NCBI RefSeq assembly: GCF_964199755.1
Contig: NC_133917.1
Location: 3,894,043-3,958,042 of the forward strand
From: Larus michahellis
Taxonomy: Eukaryota > Chordata > Aves > Charadriiformes > Laridae
Length of the DNA: 64,000 bases
Direction of reading: 5' to 3'
In this document: positions 37,518 to 49,600 of the stretch, in pieces
Numbering within the stretch: the first letter of the stretch is position 1
Layout: each line of letters starts with the position of its first letter
The notes under the pieces: model-generated
Seen by the model: the letters and a program-made list of their open reading frames with translations, nothing else
Told to the model about the DNA's origin: nothing
Databases searched by the model: none
Translations under genes and position numbers: made by a program

Positions 37518-38109
37518 CTGGGGAGAAAGGAGAGAAGAGGAAATTGTTAAATAAGCTAAAAAAATTTAAAATATCAAGAGCAGAAGCTGCCCTTTTGCAG
37601 GGCTGTAATTAATCAACGCCGCGCTGCCGGGGAAGGAGGATCTCTTTGTGCCCCAGACGCAATCGGGGAAGAGAAATTAATCCAACCCAAGTTTAAATGA
37701 GACTTCGGAGGGCCCAGCCGATTTTTCACGTACGAGGAGAACGCGCGGCATCGCGGCTAAAAGGGCTCATTGGGAACCGTGACAGTGCGACAGCGCGGGC
37801 CAGCGGGCAGGGAAGGAGCAGGACTTTTCCACGCCTGGGCTCCCACCAAGGGCCAGCACCCATTCTCCGGAGGACCAAGGAACTTTCCGCATCTCAGCGT
37901 CACCAGCTGCAAGACGGACGGGGACAAGGCTCATCGCTTGCGGAGGAGCAGCCGGGCGCAGCAGAGACCCACCAAACGCCCCCCAGACGGCGGGCGTCGA
38001 GGAAGGGCGCAGCCCGCGTCGCCCTCCCTTAGCATCTACAGCACAGACACATCAGCAAAGCCAGTGACGATCGACAGGGAAAACAAATAAATAAAAATAA
38101 ATAAATAAA

Positions 38110-38520
38110 TAAAGCGCAAGCAAGAAGCGATCAAATAAATCCAAGGCCTCTCTACGTACAAGTTATATTTTCAATGGGAGAGAACTAAAATTTGTCATTT
38201 AATTAATTAAGGGATTATAGGAGTGGTGCTCCGTTTTACAAGGCAATAATCTGGCTCCCTAGTGGGTAAACTACAAGGCTGATGGCAGGGGTAGTTTATC
38301 ACAGATTATAGCCAAGGATAACAAAACACTCGGTCCTATTATGCTACAAGTGAAGCTATTCTTATTAATAAAAAATAAGAGTAAATAAAGTAACCCCCAC
38401 CACCTCAAATTCAAGAAATAACGGTTCCCCTCCACCCACTGATATTTTTATAGCAGGATTTTAAAAAGCTATAATAAAGCAAATGCTATCTCTTCAGGGG
38501 GTTTACTGCGCGAACATGTT
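38110..38520. other. AT-rich non-coding island, candidate conserved element
   Basis: About 400 bp just 5' of exon 2, preceded by an (AAAT)n microsatellite (38087-38113). It contains TTTAATTAATTAAGGGATTA, ACAAGGCAATAATCTGGCTC and TTATCACAGATTATAGCC. CpG is nearly absent, in contrast to its surroundings. No repeat or exon is recognised. Confidence 0.42.
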
Positions 38521-38675
38521 CCGGCTGTTCGTGTTGCTTCCAGCATCTCCTTTGCTCCAAGTTCGGCACTTGGCGTCGGCGACGCGTGTCAGCTCGCTCC
38601 GGCCAAGAGTGGGAACGAAACCAGAAGGCGGCTAAAACGCGTTCAGGAAGACACAGGCTCTTTTAGTTCGACTTC

Positions 38676-38696
38676 TTTTTTTTTTTTTTTTTTTTT
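38676..38696. repeat. T21 homopolymer
   Basis: Twenty-one T in a row on the plus strand, giving poly-A in ATF7 sense. A short (CA)n run follows at about 38727-38740. Confidence 0.9.
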
Positions 38697-39439
38697 GGCA
38701 TTTCTAGCCATTAATACCCACGCGCGCACACACACACACGGGGCGGCAGCGAGAGGGTGGGGAGACTTGTTATTTTTAGGAGCTATATGAGAAAGTGCTC
38801 CAAGAGCGCGGCTGAGCAGCAGAGGGTGAGCACGCGTGCTGCAGAAAACAGTCCCTTTCTGCTTTTATTGAAAAGACGCAGCAATCGCTTATTGCTTAAT
38901 ATGAAAAAAAAAAAAAAAAGAAAAAAAAAAACCACCCAGATTATTTTTCTATTACCGTGCGCTAGGGCAGGGTGCAGCTAAAACGGGCGGCTGCAAGCGG
39001 TGGAATTCCCCCTCCCCAAGCGCCGGCTCGGCCGCAGCACACAACGGCACCGACCAAACGCTCCGAGAAAGCGGCTGCCAGTTCTTGTCCCACCAAAAGC
39101 ACCGCGACGCTCGGCTGTGTTTGGATTTATGATTAAGGAAAAAAAAAAACCAAAACTCCAGGGCTTCTGCAAACACGAACTCACAAAGGCTAAACAGCCC
39201 TCTCGCAAATGGAAGGGGCGAGCGGCCAAAAGGCTCCCTAGCATAGGAGAAGCCTAAGAATAACGGCGATAAAGATGGCCAGGAACAGCCCCCCACCGCA
39301 GCAGCCCCCCCAGGAAAGCTCACGGGAGTGAAAGGGGGCTGGCGGAGCCGGAGGTGGCGCGGCAGGAGACGACAGCGGCTCTGTATTGAAGATTAAACCC
39401 TGGCGAAGGCCAGCCCTGAGGTGAGACGGACGCAGATGG

Positions 39440-39553
39440 TAGACACAGTGCTTAGAGATAGGGTTCAGCGATGGTTTTTGTCAGAGTTAGGTTGATGGTT
39501 GGACTCGATGATCTGAAAGGCCCCTTCCAAACCCAGGCAATTCTAGGATTCTT
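39440..39553 (+). mobile_element. CR1 LINE 3' tail fragment (different subfamily)
   Basis: GTTGATGGTTGGACTCGATG, then ATCTGAAAGGCCCCTTCCAA and ATTCTAGGATTCTT match the 3' end of a second avian CR1 subfamily. It is about 110 bp and diverged. Confidence 0.85.
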
Positions 39554-40110
39554 TAAGATGAGTCTGGGCGAGGACACGTTAGAAAGACAGGACTCTTCAT
39601 CCCATCATTCTGAACTTCCAACGCTCCAAACCGGGAACTTGAGAAACCAAAACACTCAACCCTCGCTCCTCCCTGCTGAACAAACCCGGGGAGGGGGTCT
39701 CACCTCCGTCCACAACCAGCTGATCCTCCTCCAAGAGGAACCTCCTTCAGGCCCTGAAGCCACCCGTCTGCTGCATCCTAACAGCGGACACGACATCCTA
39801 ACGCGGACACACGAGCCGCTCCCACCACCGCTGGCCGGTGCCAGGCTTCCTCAGGAAGGTTTAACGCGTAAAAGCAGCCTCCAGCAAGGGGGGCTTTGAA
39901 GAGGTCAAACTTTCTTGTGACACCAAACCACTGCTCAGATCAACTCCCCGACACTGCAAAGGCAAGGGGCACAACACCAATTAAACGCTTTTTAATCGCC
40001 TGCTCTTGAGGGGCAAAAACATCGCACCTAGAGCTCGCAGGTAGCTGCGCAAAGAGAGCGGCAGCTCTGAACGAGCCAAGAGACAGCGCGCAGTCCTTCG
40101 TCGCCCTCTC

Positions 40111-40124
40111 CTAGCAGGGGGCAG
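40111..40124 (+). promoter_or_regulatory. candidate CTCF site, forward
   Basis: CTAGCAGGGGGCAG matches the CTCF core (CCA[GC][CT]AG[AG][GT]GGC[AG][GC]) at all but one position. It faces right, toward the reverse-facing CTCF-like motifs at 63.53 and 63.64 kb. Motif match only. Confidence 0.45.
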
Positions 40125-40626
40125 CCCAACCACTACTCTGTCGGTAAGAAAACAAGAGGAGAAATCAGACCAGACACAAAGGGGACGCTAACGATGCTGC
40201 TAGAGTTATTCCACCATCACCTTTGCAGCACAGCGGCTGGTAAAACCACGGTACCGGGATACAGGCCAAGTAAAAGTCAACAGTTGCTTCCTTGGGCAGC
40301 CCGGACCTTGTTTTTCCTTCTCCCAACAGTGCTATTTTGCGCCCATCTTCCTTGCTCGTGAGACAAGGGTCTGTCCCACAGCTCCCAGATGAAGGTAGAA
40401 GCAAGAGTCATGAATTTGTTTCCTTAATCCCTATTCAGTCCATGATTTGGGTGGGCTTTGGCAAATCGGTTACTTGCCTACAAAGCACAACTCTGCGCTC
40501 GTGGGGGTTCACGGCTTTGGGTTCGAATGGCACTTTGACAGCGTAAATAGCACCAGGAACGACCATACTTCCAGCTAGCGAGGAAAGCGTGTGGCCAGAG
40601 GAGAACCTGAAAGCTCCTCTCCGCGT

Positions 40627-40686
40627 CCTCGCAGCCAGGGATGCCGGCTAACCGGCCCTCGCAGCCAGGGATGCCGGCTAACCGGC
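40627..40686. repeat. perfect 30-bp tandem duplication
   Basis: CCTCGCAGCCAGGGATGCCG plus the next ten bases (GCTAACCGGC) occurs twice without a mismatch, which implies a recent duplication. Confidence 0.92.
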
Positions 40687-41429
40687 CCACAAAGGGAGCC
40701 CAAGCCAGTTTTTAGAGTTTGTCCTCAAACTAACCACAAAAATCGGAAGTCCTTGGCCAGGCCAGCACCCCACTCAGCAACTGTCAAGCGATTAAGCAGC
40801 TCCCGGTTAAGAGCTATGTACCGTGGCAATGTCAAACACCTTTTACAGGCAGCAGCAAAGCCACAAAACTTTAAAGGACGGTTGTAACGCCCCTCGTTGT
40901 CAAAGTCAGGCTGGTGCCGGAAGCGTTTGAAGACTGTTTCAATCACCCTCCTGCATTTAAACTCAGTTGCGTGGGATGAGGTTGGGGATGCGTTTCTGTC
41001 ATCAACAAACAAATCTTATTGTTAAACACGCGGCGCAATTATTACGGAGACTGCCGCGTTTCGCAGGGCAGCCAACCCTATGCTTTTTTTAATTAACACA
41101 GGTCGGGGATCCGTCCTTACCCACCCCCGACGCTTAAGCGGCCCGCCGCCTTCGCCAACGTGAAGAACTTCGGGGTCTCTCTACCTCGTATTTATGCTTC
41201 CGCTGCATGTAAAAGCTATTTGAGAAATTAAAGAAATGGATCAGCTGTCACCGCCGGGGCTTCGATAGCACTAACTGAAAGGCAGAGCAGGAAAACAAAC
41301 ACAAACCCGACAGCACTTCAGGCTGCCTGCCAGCTACTTCTGATAGCATAACAAGCAGCTCTATTAAAAAAAAAAATCCGGGGCCAACACGCTGCAAAAA
41401 AAACCCCCCAGTTTACTTGATCTTGCAAA

Positions 41430-41585
41430 GTGTCAGGAGGATTCACTCATTCTTTAAAGAGAGATTTAGCTGCTCGTTCACTGCAGAATATGACTGGTAT
41501 GTTCATACATGTGCTCAGATTTATATCACATTTAGTCAGGATAAATTGCTTCAATAAATTCTATTCTTAAGAACAGGCAGAGTAA
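41430..41585. other. AT-rich non-coding segment, candidate conserved element
   Basis: About 155 bp including TTTAAAGAGAGATTTAGCTG, TGGTATGTTCATACATGTGC and TTTATATCACATTTAGTCAG. It is CpG-poor and not a recognised repeat or exon. Confidence 0.3.
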
Positions 41586-43860
41586 GCAGATGATTGGATA
41601 CTGGGAACACGTTCTCATTCCTCTTCCTGCAGCCGCGGGACAGTATTTCACTGTTTTGATGATTTTTAGCATGTTGGAAACAGCGAGGGGAAGCGGAGAA
41701 ATGCAGACAGATTACTCAAGCGTTCTTCAAAGTTCTGTCAGCGCAGCCCCGACGAGCAGCTGCCGTCTCTCGGAAAACAGAAAAGACATTTTCAACCAAA
41801 GTAGCCTGCGCTCCCCACGTCCGTATGTGGGGTTGTGTTTTTTCCTCTCTCTTGCCTTATTAACGCATGCAATTAACCCATAGGCTGTCTGTATAAGACA
41901 CAAAGAAATAAACCCAAAGAAAGGGTTTAAAAGAAACCCTTTAAAGAAAAGAAACAAACCCAAAGCCGCGCGTCGCAGCAGCCTCGAGTGTCTCTTGTGC
42001 TGATAATCAGGCACCCCTTGGAGTTTGCACAGGGGATTTAAGAGCACAAATTTCCCGAAGATTGGCTGGTACAGAGCAGCGCTCTCAACGGGAGTGACTC
42101 CTCCGGAGCACGCACAGCATGCGGAAAACCAGAATAAATCTGAGCTTTGCATCCAAGAGCGCGTCTGCTCCGTAGCGGGTCTCATCCCCACCTTCAACCG
42201 CGGCTTTAACTCCTCACCAAAGCAAGGGGATGTTTCCAAAGCCGGACACGCGTAGCCAGGACAACGGCCACACTCCACCATTCCTCCAGCTTATCCAAGG
42301 CTGTCGGCGCCGGCAGAGCAACGACGACGTTTTCCTGAAGTTAATCTCCTTCTCCATTTGTTGGGGACGTCGCCTCTCCTTCCTTCTGGCACCGAGATCA
42401 AGGAGAAATATTAGGTGGCGGGGTCGGTGGGTGCCAGGACGCGGGGCTGACATGGAGCTGAGGGGGGGCTCGCGCTGCGATGGCATCTGAGGCGAGGGGC
42501 AATTCCGCAGAGCCCCAGGGCAACATTCTCCCGAGCCTTATTCCCAGCTCCATCACTGCAATCTCGGGCAACCCACTCAGGATCGTTTAGCAGCTGGAAA
42601 AAAACCAAACCTTCTAGAGATTAAACGCACCCCCACATCGGCTCCGTTTATTCCATCGCCGCGTGAATTGTATTTGGAGGACGTGAAGATATTTAAAGTT
42701 TTTGATTCCGCAAAGCCTTTCGTTAATTCAGGTCCTTCGCCGGGAGGGATCGCACGCGATTTTAAAGGAAAAAAGTCATCAAGCGACAGCTGATGGGTAA
42801 TAAAGTTAAGTATTTTGCTGTGTGCGCTATGAGGCAGCGTGTTTTAAACGTCCATTAACAAGAGAGCATTTTGGGCAGCCCGAGGCCTTACTGATAGCAG
42901 AGGGCTTCTGTTAAGTTCAGAAGAACCGCAAAGACATTGTTTTGGAGACGATTATTGGGCTGACGAAGAAAGAATGGGAGACAATCTACTTTGAGGCTTT
43001 GGAAAATCCGAGTCAGGGGTGCGAAGGCGGTGGTGCAGACGCCACATCAATTTTGTACGCGATACACCAAGCGCGCTGCAGATTGCTTAACAAATAATTC
43101 AGTCGGCAGACCCACCCGGAACTCGCGGGAAGAATTCCCTTGCGAAGAGTCAAGAGAATTAAAAAAAAAAAAAAAGGAAAAAAAAAAAAAAGAAAGCCCT
43201 CAAACAAATCAAAATATGGAATTCGCACCCACAGAACTCAAACCATGCGCCATCCCCTTAGAACCATGGAGGCTCATAAATGGAAAAAATCTATCACGGG
43301 CTGAATCCGGGCACAAGAGCGATGAAGGTGGCGATTTGCTCCTCTAACGGACACGAGGAGACCTACAGGCTTTGGGACAGCCGCAGCGAAGAGAAGACTA
43401 TTGGCCACTTTTGAACTGTTTTGTCCTCTCAGCGTTTAACAGAAGAAAAGTCTTAACGTTTCAGAATACCTATCACCTTAGGTCAAATACATTTAGAACT
43501 ATGATTTAACGAACCTCTTTGCAATGCCTGGTGTGGACAGGATCAAGGTATCAGTGAGGATCCCAAATCTAGGCGAGCCCCTGCGAAGGGAAGGCAGATG
43601 GAAGCGAAGGGTTTTGGCCGCAGCACCAGAGGCACAACACGTCGCTGTGCCTCCTTCTACACGACGGAGAGGGAAGGGAAGGGTCTTCCCAAAGAGCTGC
43701 GTACGGCCGCAGTCAGAGCTGGACAAGCCTTTGGCAGTTTTGTGGCGACAAAGCATTTTGGAACTTGGAGATTCACAAAGCCCCCCCTCCCCCCGACCAC
43801 CATTTCAGGGATGTAAAGCTCCACATGCATTTCAAACGGGTGCTTTGGAAGCTGTGAGTC

Positions 43861-43976
43861 CAGGATCGCGGGGCGATTTGGGTTGGATGGGGTCTCAGGT
43901 GGTCCCTAGTCCAAGCTCCTGGTGGAAGTAGGGTCAGCTGTGGGGTCAGACAAGGCTGCTCAGGGCTTCGTCATCC
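43861..43976 (-). mobile_element. CR1 LINE 3' fragment (diverged)
   Basis: The plus strand CAGGATCGCGGGGCGATTTG, then GGTTGGATGGGGTCTCAGGT, GGTCCCTAGTCCAAGCTCCT and CAGACAAGGCTGCTCAGGGC follow the reverse complement of a CR1 subfamily 3' end. Older than the neighbouring copy at 44.5 kb. Confidence 0.8.
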
Positions 43977-44521
43977 ATCTGCCTATCCACCCATCCTTCT
44001 TCTTCACCTTTCTCCCTCCATTTCCCATATTATTCTATCCCCTCACGCTCCTGTAACGGCTTTTAATGGCCAAAATCCTCTCCCGCTGCCTGCACACAAA
44101 CCTCCATTATTTCCCCCCCGATACATCCCGGCTTTGCAAATGTGATACCTGCAGACAGTGCGGCTCCTGCTGTTGATGGGTTTTGTTTTCTTTTGCGAGC
44201 AAATGAGCGCTAAGCAGGAGTTTCTTAAGCGCCATTTCGGAGATGGGGAGGAGAAGTGCTCAGGGCAGACCCAGCTCAGCAGGTCGCAGCAGTTTGGGTT
44301 TGAGCGGCATCTCCTGCCTCCATGGGTTGTAAGCAGCATCCAGATGATTATCGGGAGGTAGAAGAAAAGCCCCACATGGGAGGCAGGAAAAGCTCCCAAA
44401 GCCAAATCTGGTCTCCAGGCCTTAGGAGGAGCTGCTGAGACGCAGGGATGAGGCTCTTCATCGACAGTTGCTTTTCCAAGGAGTTTTCCAACCCGTCATC
44501 AGCATAATCACCAACGGACAC

Positions 44522-44982
44522 GGAGCTGTTGGAGTGGGGCCAGAGGAGGCCCTGGAGATGCTGGGAGGGCTGGAGCCCCTCTGCTGTGGGGACAGGCTGA
44601 GAGAGCTGGGGGGGTTCAGCCTGGAGAAGAGAAGGCTCCGCGGAGACCTTCCAGCCCCTTCCAGTCCCTCAAGGGGCTCCAGGAAAGCTGGGGAGGGACT
44701 CTGGAGCAGGGAGGGGAGCCATGGGACGAGGGGGAAGGGTTTTACACTAGAAGAGGGAGATTTAGGTGAGATATCGGGAAGAAATTCTTGGCTGTGAGGG
44801 GGGTGAGCCCCTGGCCCAGGGTGCCCAGAGAAGCTGTGGCTGCCCCATCCCTGGAGGGGTTCAAGGCCAGGTTGGACGGGGCTTGGAGCAACCTGGGCTG
44901 GTGGGAGGTGTCCCTGCCCAGGGCAGGGGGTGGCACTGGGTGGGCTTTAAGGTCCCTTCCACCCAAACCATTCTGTGATTAT
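44522..44982 (+). mobile_element. CR1 LINE 3' fragment, about 460 bp
   Basis: It starts at TGTTGGAGTGGGGCCAGAGG and passes GGAGATGCTGGGAGGGCTGG, the AGCCTGGAGAAGAGAAGGCT block and the shared young-subfamily core. It ends at ACCATTCTGTGATTATTCTT. It is antisense to ATF7 and lacks open ORF2 sequence. Confidence 0.93.
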
Positions 44983-46280
44983 TCTTCCTTATGACTTTTC
45001 ACAGAAGTCCACCAGGAAACAAGAGAAGGCAAACGAACTGCTGGGATGGGGCGCAGGAAGGGGGTCCAGTCTAGGACCTTCCACTCGAGTAGTCTATTTA
45101 TGTCCCCCAGCTCAGGCCCTCCCTCTCTTGCACGCAATTCTCCCCAGTCTGATAGGAAAGTTCTGCCTTTTCCCACCATTACTGCTGAATTCCCGGCTCA
45201 TCCCTTCACCACACCAACATCCATTCACGCACAGACCTTACTCGTCCCAATCCCCCCCCACGCCTCCCCCGAGAAGGGCGGTAGCTGGCAGGTACATTAA
45301 ACGCTAACAAAAAGCATCATTTTAAACTTGGCAATGAACCACCACCTAGGTGAGAAGTTCTACAGAGGTGAAAAGCGATGCCCTGGGTCGGATACAGACA
45401 GGATAGTGTTGTCATCTTTAAAATTAAATGTGTATTTCGCCCATCTAAACGGGCTCTTGGCACTTGCAAGGTATCCAGGGAAAGCTGAAACTCCCCCCCT
45501 TCCCGTCCAAATGCGCCGAGCTGCCCATCAGATCCTCCGTTTATGATGAAGACCTTGACTGGGACACACTGGTCTGGGGATAAGCTGGTTTCGCTTACCT
45601 CGATAACCAAAATTTCCACTTATTTAAAGAGTTCAATTCTTCCTGCAGATATTAAAGTCAGCCCATATGCTACTTTCCCCCTGGTAGACCAGTCCATAAA
45701 CTGAAGTGGTCCCAAAGCGTGTTAACTAACCCATTAAGAAAAAACGAAGCCCGTTATCCTCGTCTAGACAGACACCTAGGGGTAATATTTTAACTCCCTT
45801 AAAAGGAATTTAGACATATTACATGCATCAACAACAGCAATGAAAGACCAGCCTTCCTGCAAAGGATTTCCCCCAGGACGTGTGTTGGCACCTCACGGAA
45901 CCCATTTTAAAAACTTCCATTTGGAAACAGTTTGGGAAGAGACACGAGAAGCAGGATACACGTTTTTCCAAGAGCACGCTTGGCATTTACGGATCCTTTC
46001 ATCCACGGTGCTCTATACCCTTTTTCAAATGCACTATTTTAGCTTTACAGAGGAAAAGCGTTGCCGAGGTATGCCTGCAGCCACAGGACAAGTCAAGCCG
46101 TGCTCCGGGTTGGCAGCATTAGCCTGATGCCACAGAAAGGGCCAGGGTCAGACTCTTAATTGTTTTTAGTATTGTTACCCACAGCCACACTTTCACGAGG
46201 GCTCATTACTGCAAATATCCTAATGGTAAGTACGCTCTGTTGCCCTAAGGCACGGCAGGATCCAGGTAGGAGCGACGGAC

Positions 46281-46338
46281 GTGGAGGTTTTGTGTTCGAC
46301 GTGGGGGTTTTGTGTTGGCGGGGGTTTTTGTGTTGGTG
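46281..46338. repeat. about 20-bp tandem repeat x3
   Basis: Three units of GTGG[AG]GGTTTTGTGTTCGAC-like sequence, the last with the G run displaced. G/T-rich simple repeat. Confidence 0.85.
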
Positions 46339-46593
46339 AAGCTTTTACCGACCTGTTCCAGCTGAATTTCTGACAAGTAGCTGAGGTCTGGAAGCAGCTT
46401 CAAGCCAAGATTTGTAAATCTGAGTCATGCCTCTTCTGGTTTGCAAAAAGTCATGAGGAACTGGCCCCTCGTCCCCTCCGAGGACGTTGCTGGGTCTCTT
46501 ACCCTCCCACGTCCAGCAGCCTCCAAGAGCCGCCCAACATCCACACCCAACACTGGGACCCTTAACTCCCACCAACTGGGAAAGCGTTCTTCG

Positions 46594-46614
46594 CCCCCCC
46601 CCCCCCCCCCCCCC
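46594..46614. repeat. C21 homopolymer
   Basis: Twenty-one uninterrupted C, followed within 25 bp by a poly-A run (46640-46651). Such runs can form i-motif/G4 structures and are error-prone in sequencing. Confidence 0.88.
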
Positions 46615-49600
46615 GGCCCCGGATCATCTCAAATCCCCATTAAAAAAAAAAAAACAAAAAAAACACACACAAACATTTTTCCTTAAACCTCAGCATTAAG
46701 ATGGAAGAAACTGCCAGGTCATTAATTCGGCTGAACGTTGGGGGATAGAGTTGGTATGAAAAATGCTCTAAAAATAAGGCTCTATTGTTGTGCTTGCATG
46801 TGACTATTGTTATTGCAGGAATGCTTCTGCCCAACGCTCTTGCATCTGTGCCTTGCAAGACAAGCTGAAATACTTCAGATCCCAACGAACGCTTGGGCGT
46901 ACGCAAAAATTGCTCTGCTTCGAGTTTGCCAGCTCAGCTCCCCAGCTCAGCTCCCCTCTCCAGCACGAACGCGCTCGCTAATAGACCAGTACAAGCACAT
47001 TTCTGGTTTATTCCCATAAATCATAAGGATAAACTTTACATTAATACGACCACAAAATTAAAGCTAGAGGTTGCACCAACTATGAAACAAAACCAAAAAG
47101 AGCTGCAGAGCAACCTCCTAAAAATAGGCTTAAAGTAGAACAGAAAAGACGAGCAAACTGCACGCTCTGCTGACAGAAGTCTCTCTCGGCTAAGTTTTAC
47201 TCGCTTTGGAAGACCTGAGTGAAGAATGAGCTGCAAAATGGGTTAGAAGAAAGAAAACCGCTAGAGATAGGGACATGGAGAGAAAGGACGTACCGGGGGA
47301 ACTTACTGTAAGTTGAGGTTGTGACAGAAAGCTGCGGTGCAGAAACAAAAGGGCTGTTCCTTTCCAGCAGAGGAACAGACGCCTGCAGGTACGATCGAGC
47401 CTCCCTCGCTCTCCATTCCATTTATCTATGGTTATTTTTCAGATTCCACTAAAAGGCTTTGGTCTCCCATCGTGCTCTCTTACCCCTCAGATTTGCAACC
47501 TCCAAAAGAACAAACCGTTGCTTGGGCGCTGCACCGCGAAAAGGGACGATTTAGGGCATTTCAGTGTCAGTTTTAGAAGTCTGCCAAGAGTTAACAGCAA
47601 TGGTGGAAGGACAAGGGGTGAGGAAAAGCAGACAAATCCCACGGGGTGTCTGCGCTGGTGCCTCAGTGTCAGGATCGGTGCCGACGCTGGGGTGATTGCG
47701 GCACCCAGCACCCCAAAAAAGCTCTTACCAGGGGCTCTCGGGACAAGGGAGCTCATCCGAGACGGACGATGCCATCCGCAAGCAAAAAGAGGAGACGCAG
47801 ATGGTGCGGAGCGAGTGCCCCGTCCCTGTGTCACTGCAGGACAGGGGCTGGCACAGCCATTGCAACCGTTTTACTCTCTAAACACGAAAAAGCACCCTCG
47901 ACAGTCAGATGTAAAAGCCAGCACAGACACTAGCCTCAGGCACGGAGGAACAAGTCCAAGCAAAGGTGCAGCTAAAGGTAAGATGTCTTTCTACCAACGG
48001 GCGATGCAGAAAACCTGTTTGCAGTTGTCCCGGGCTATTAAATAGGGCAAAGAGTTTTCAAGAAGGGCGGAGGATCCAGGGAGGGCTGCGGCTTTTGTAG
48101 GAAAATTACAGTACTCAGCTGACAGCAGGAGCAAGAGCAGAACTGGATCAGAAATGGCGTTCTTGTAATAATCCCCACATTTACCAAAAAAGGAGAAACA
48201 AGTCTTCGTCACCCGGGATTACTGTGAGGTACAACCTGGGTACTACTACACCGACGGCAGGCGAAGCTTCTTTTCTCCTTCCATCGCTTTGCTCCTCGCT
48301 GCTCTTCCGTTTTTGGCACGGCAGTTTAATGGAAAAGGTAAAACAGAGCTAGGAGTTAACTTTTTTTATGAGACTGAGCTACATGGGATTAATTCTCAGA
48401 GACTAATGAGTCGCAAGGCCATCCCAGATCAATTTGGGTAACTTTGTTGAGACCTGGGAGCCATGCCAAGAGCATTAACAACCAGAGCCGCGATACAAAC
48501 AAGCCTATTCAAACACAAATAGCGCTCAAGACACTAGACCAAGCCCCAAGGACAGGCAGTACACTGCTACTGGGAAGAAGAGATAAAACCACAATAAACT
48601 AGATTATTATAGATGGCTGCACAGGATGTGTGCTATAGCATACATCTTCCTACAAGAGAATATACAAGATCGCCGGCAGGCTCGAGACAGAAGCTGTAAT
48701 TGCCGCTGGGAGCTGGAAGGGAGGTCGGTGGCAATGAAAAACCAAACTGCTTTTTTGGTAAGTACGAGGGAAAGGCAGGCAGGCTACGACGGCCATTTCT
48801 ATTCCGCCAGCCAAAGGAGAAGGAAGTATAAGGCACTGCCCCGAGCTCTCAAAAATAGTAAGAGATTTCCCACTAAAATGCAAGGAAGGAAACATGTTGC
48901 TTTGAGACCGTTCCAGGAAAGGCTCTTTATTATTTTTCTAAGTGCAGTCATTAACAGCTCTCTGCCTCCGGCTTCCTGACCGTCGAGCTGAACGTGCAGC
49001 ACACCGAGCCCTGAGCAGGCTGGGATCGGCAGGGTCTGCCCCCAGCAAACGCACGGAGGGGACCCCAGCGCTCCCCACAGCCCTCGGCTGGGGTTTAGCG
49101 TCGGCATTCCCCACGCCACGCCCTGGATGAACGTACAACACCGCGGTGATGATTTGGAGCACCGTCAACCATCGTAAACTGGGGTAAAAACAAATAGGTC
49201 AAGTTCTTCCTCAAAAAAAAAAAAAAAAACCCCACCAAAAAACCAAGCCACTTTAACATTTTGGCATCCCTCTCGCAGGGTTAGCTCTACAACACAGGGC
49301 TACGTGCCCAACCTGCTTTTAGGTGCTTTGTAAAGTCAATTTGGCACCTAATTTCCACCGGTGAACAACTGCTGACTCTCAAACTAAATTAAGTGCCTGC
49401 AGGGACTGTGAAAGAGCTTGTTCTGCTCCTTTGGGTGCCCAGATCTCTGTTTGACTATTTATCGCCGGCTATTATACACCCAAAGCCATTGCGAAAGATT
49501 TTAAGTTTTACAGGGAGAGGCCACCACCGAGCCTGGTGAAAACGCGCAGGCTGCTGTTAGTCCTCGGCTTTGACTTTAAAGTTATTTCGGGGTGCGAGGG

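Noticed and set aside
40500..40560. GGTTCGAAT near a possible tRNA B box
   Set aside because: No matching A box or cloverleaf around it.
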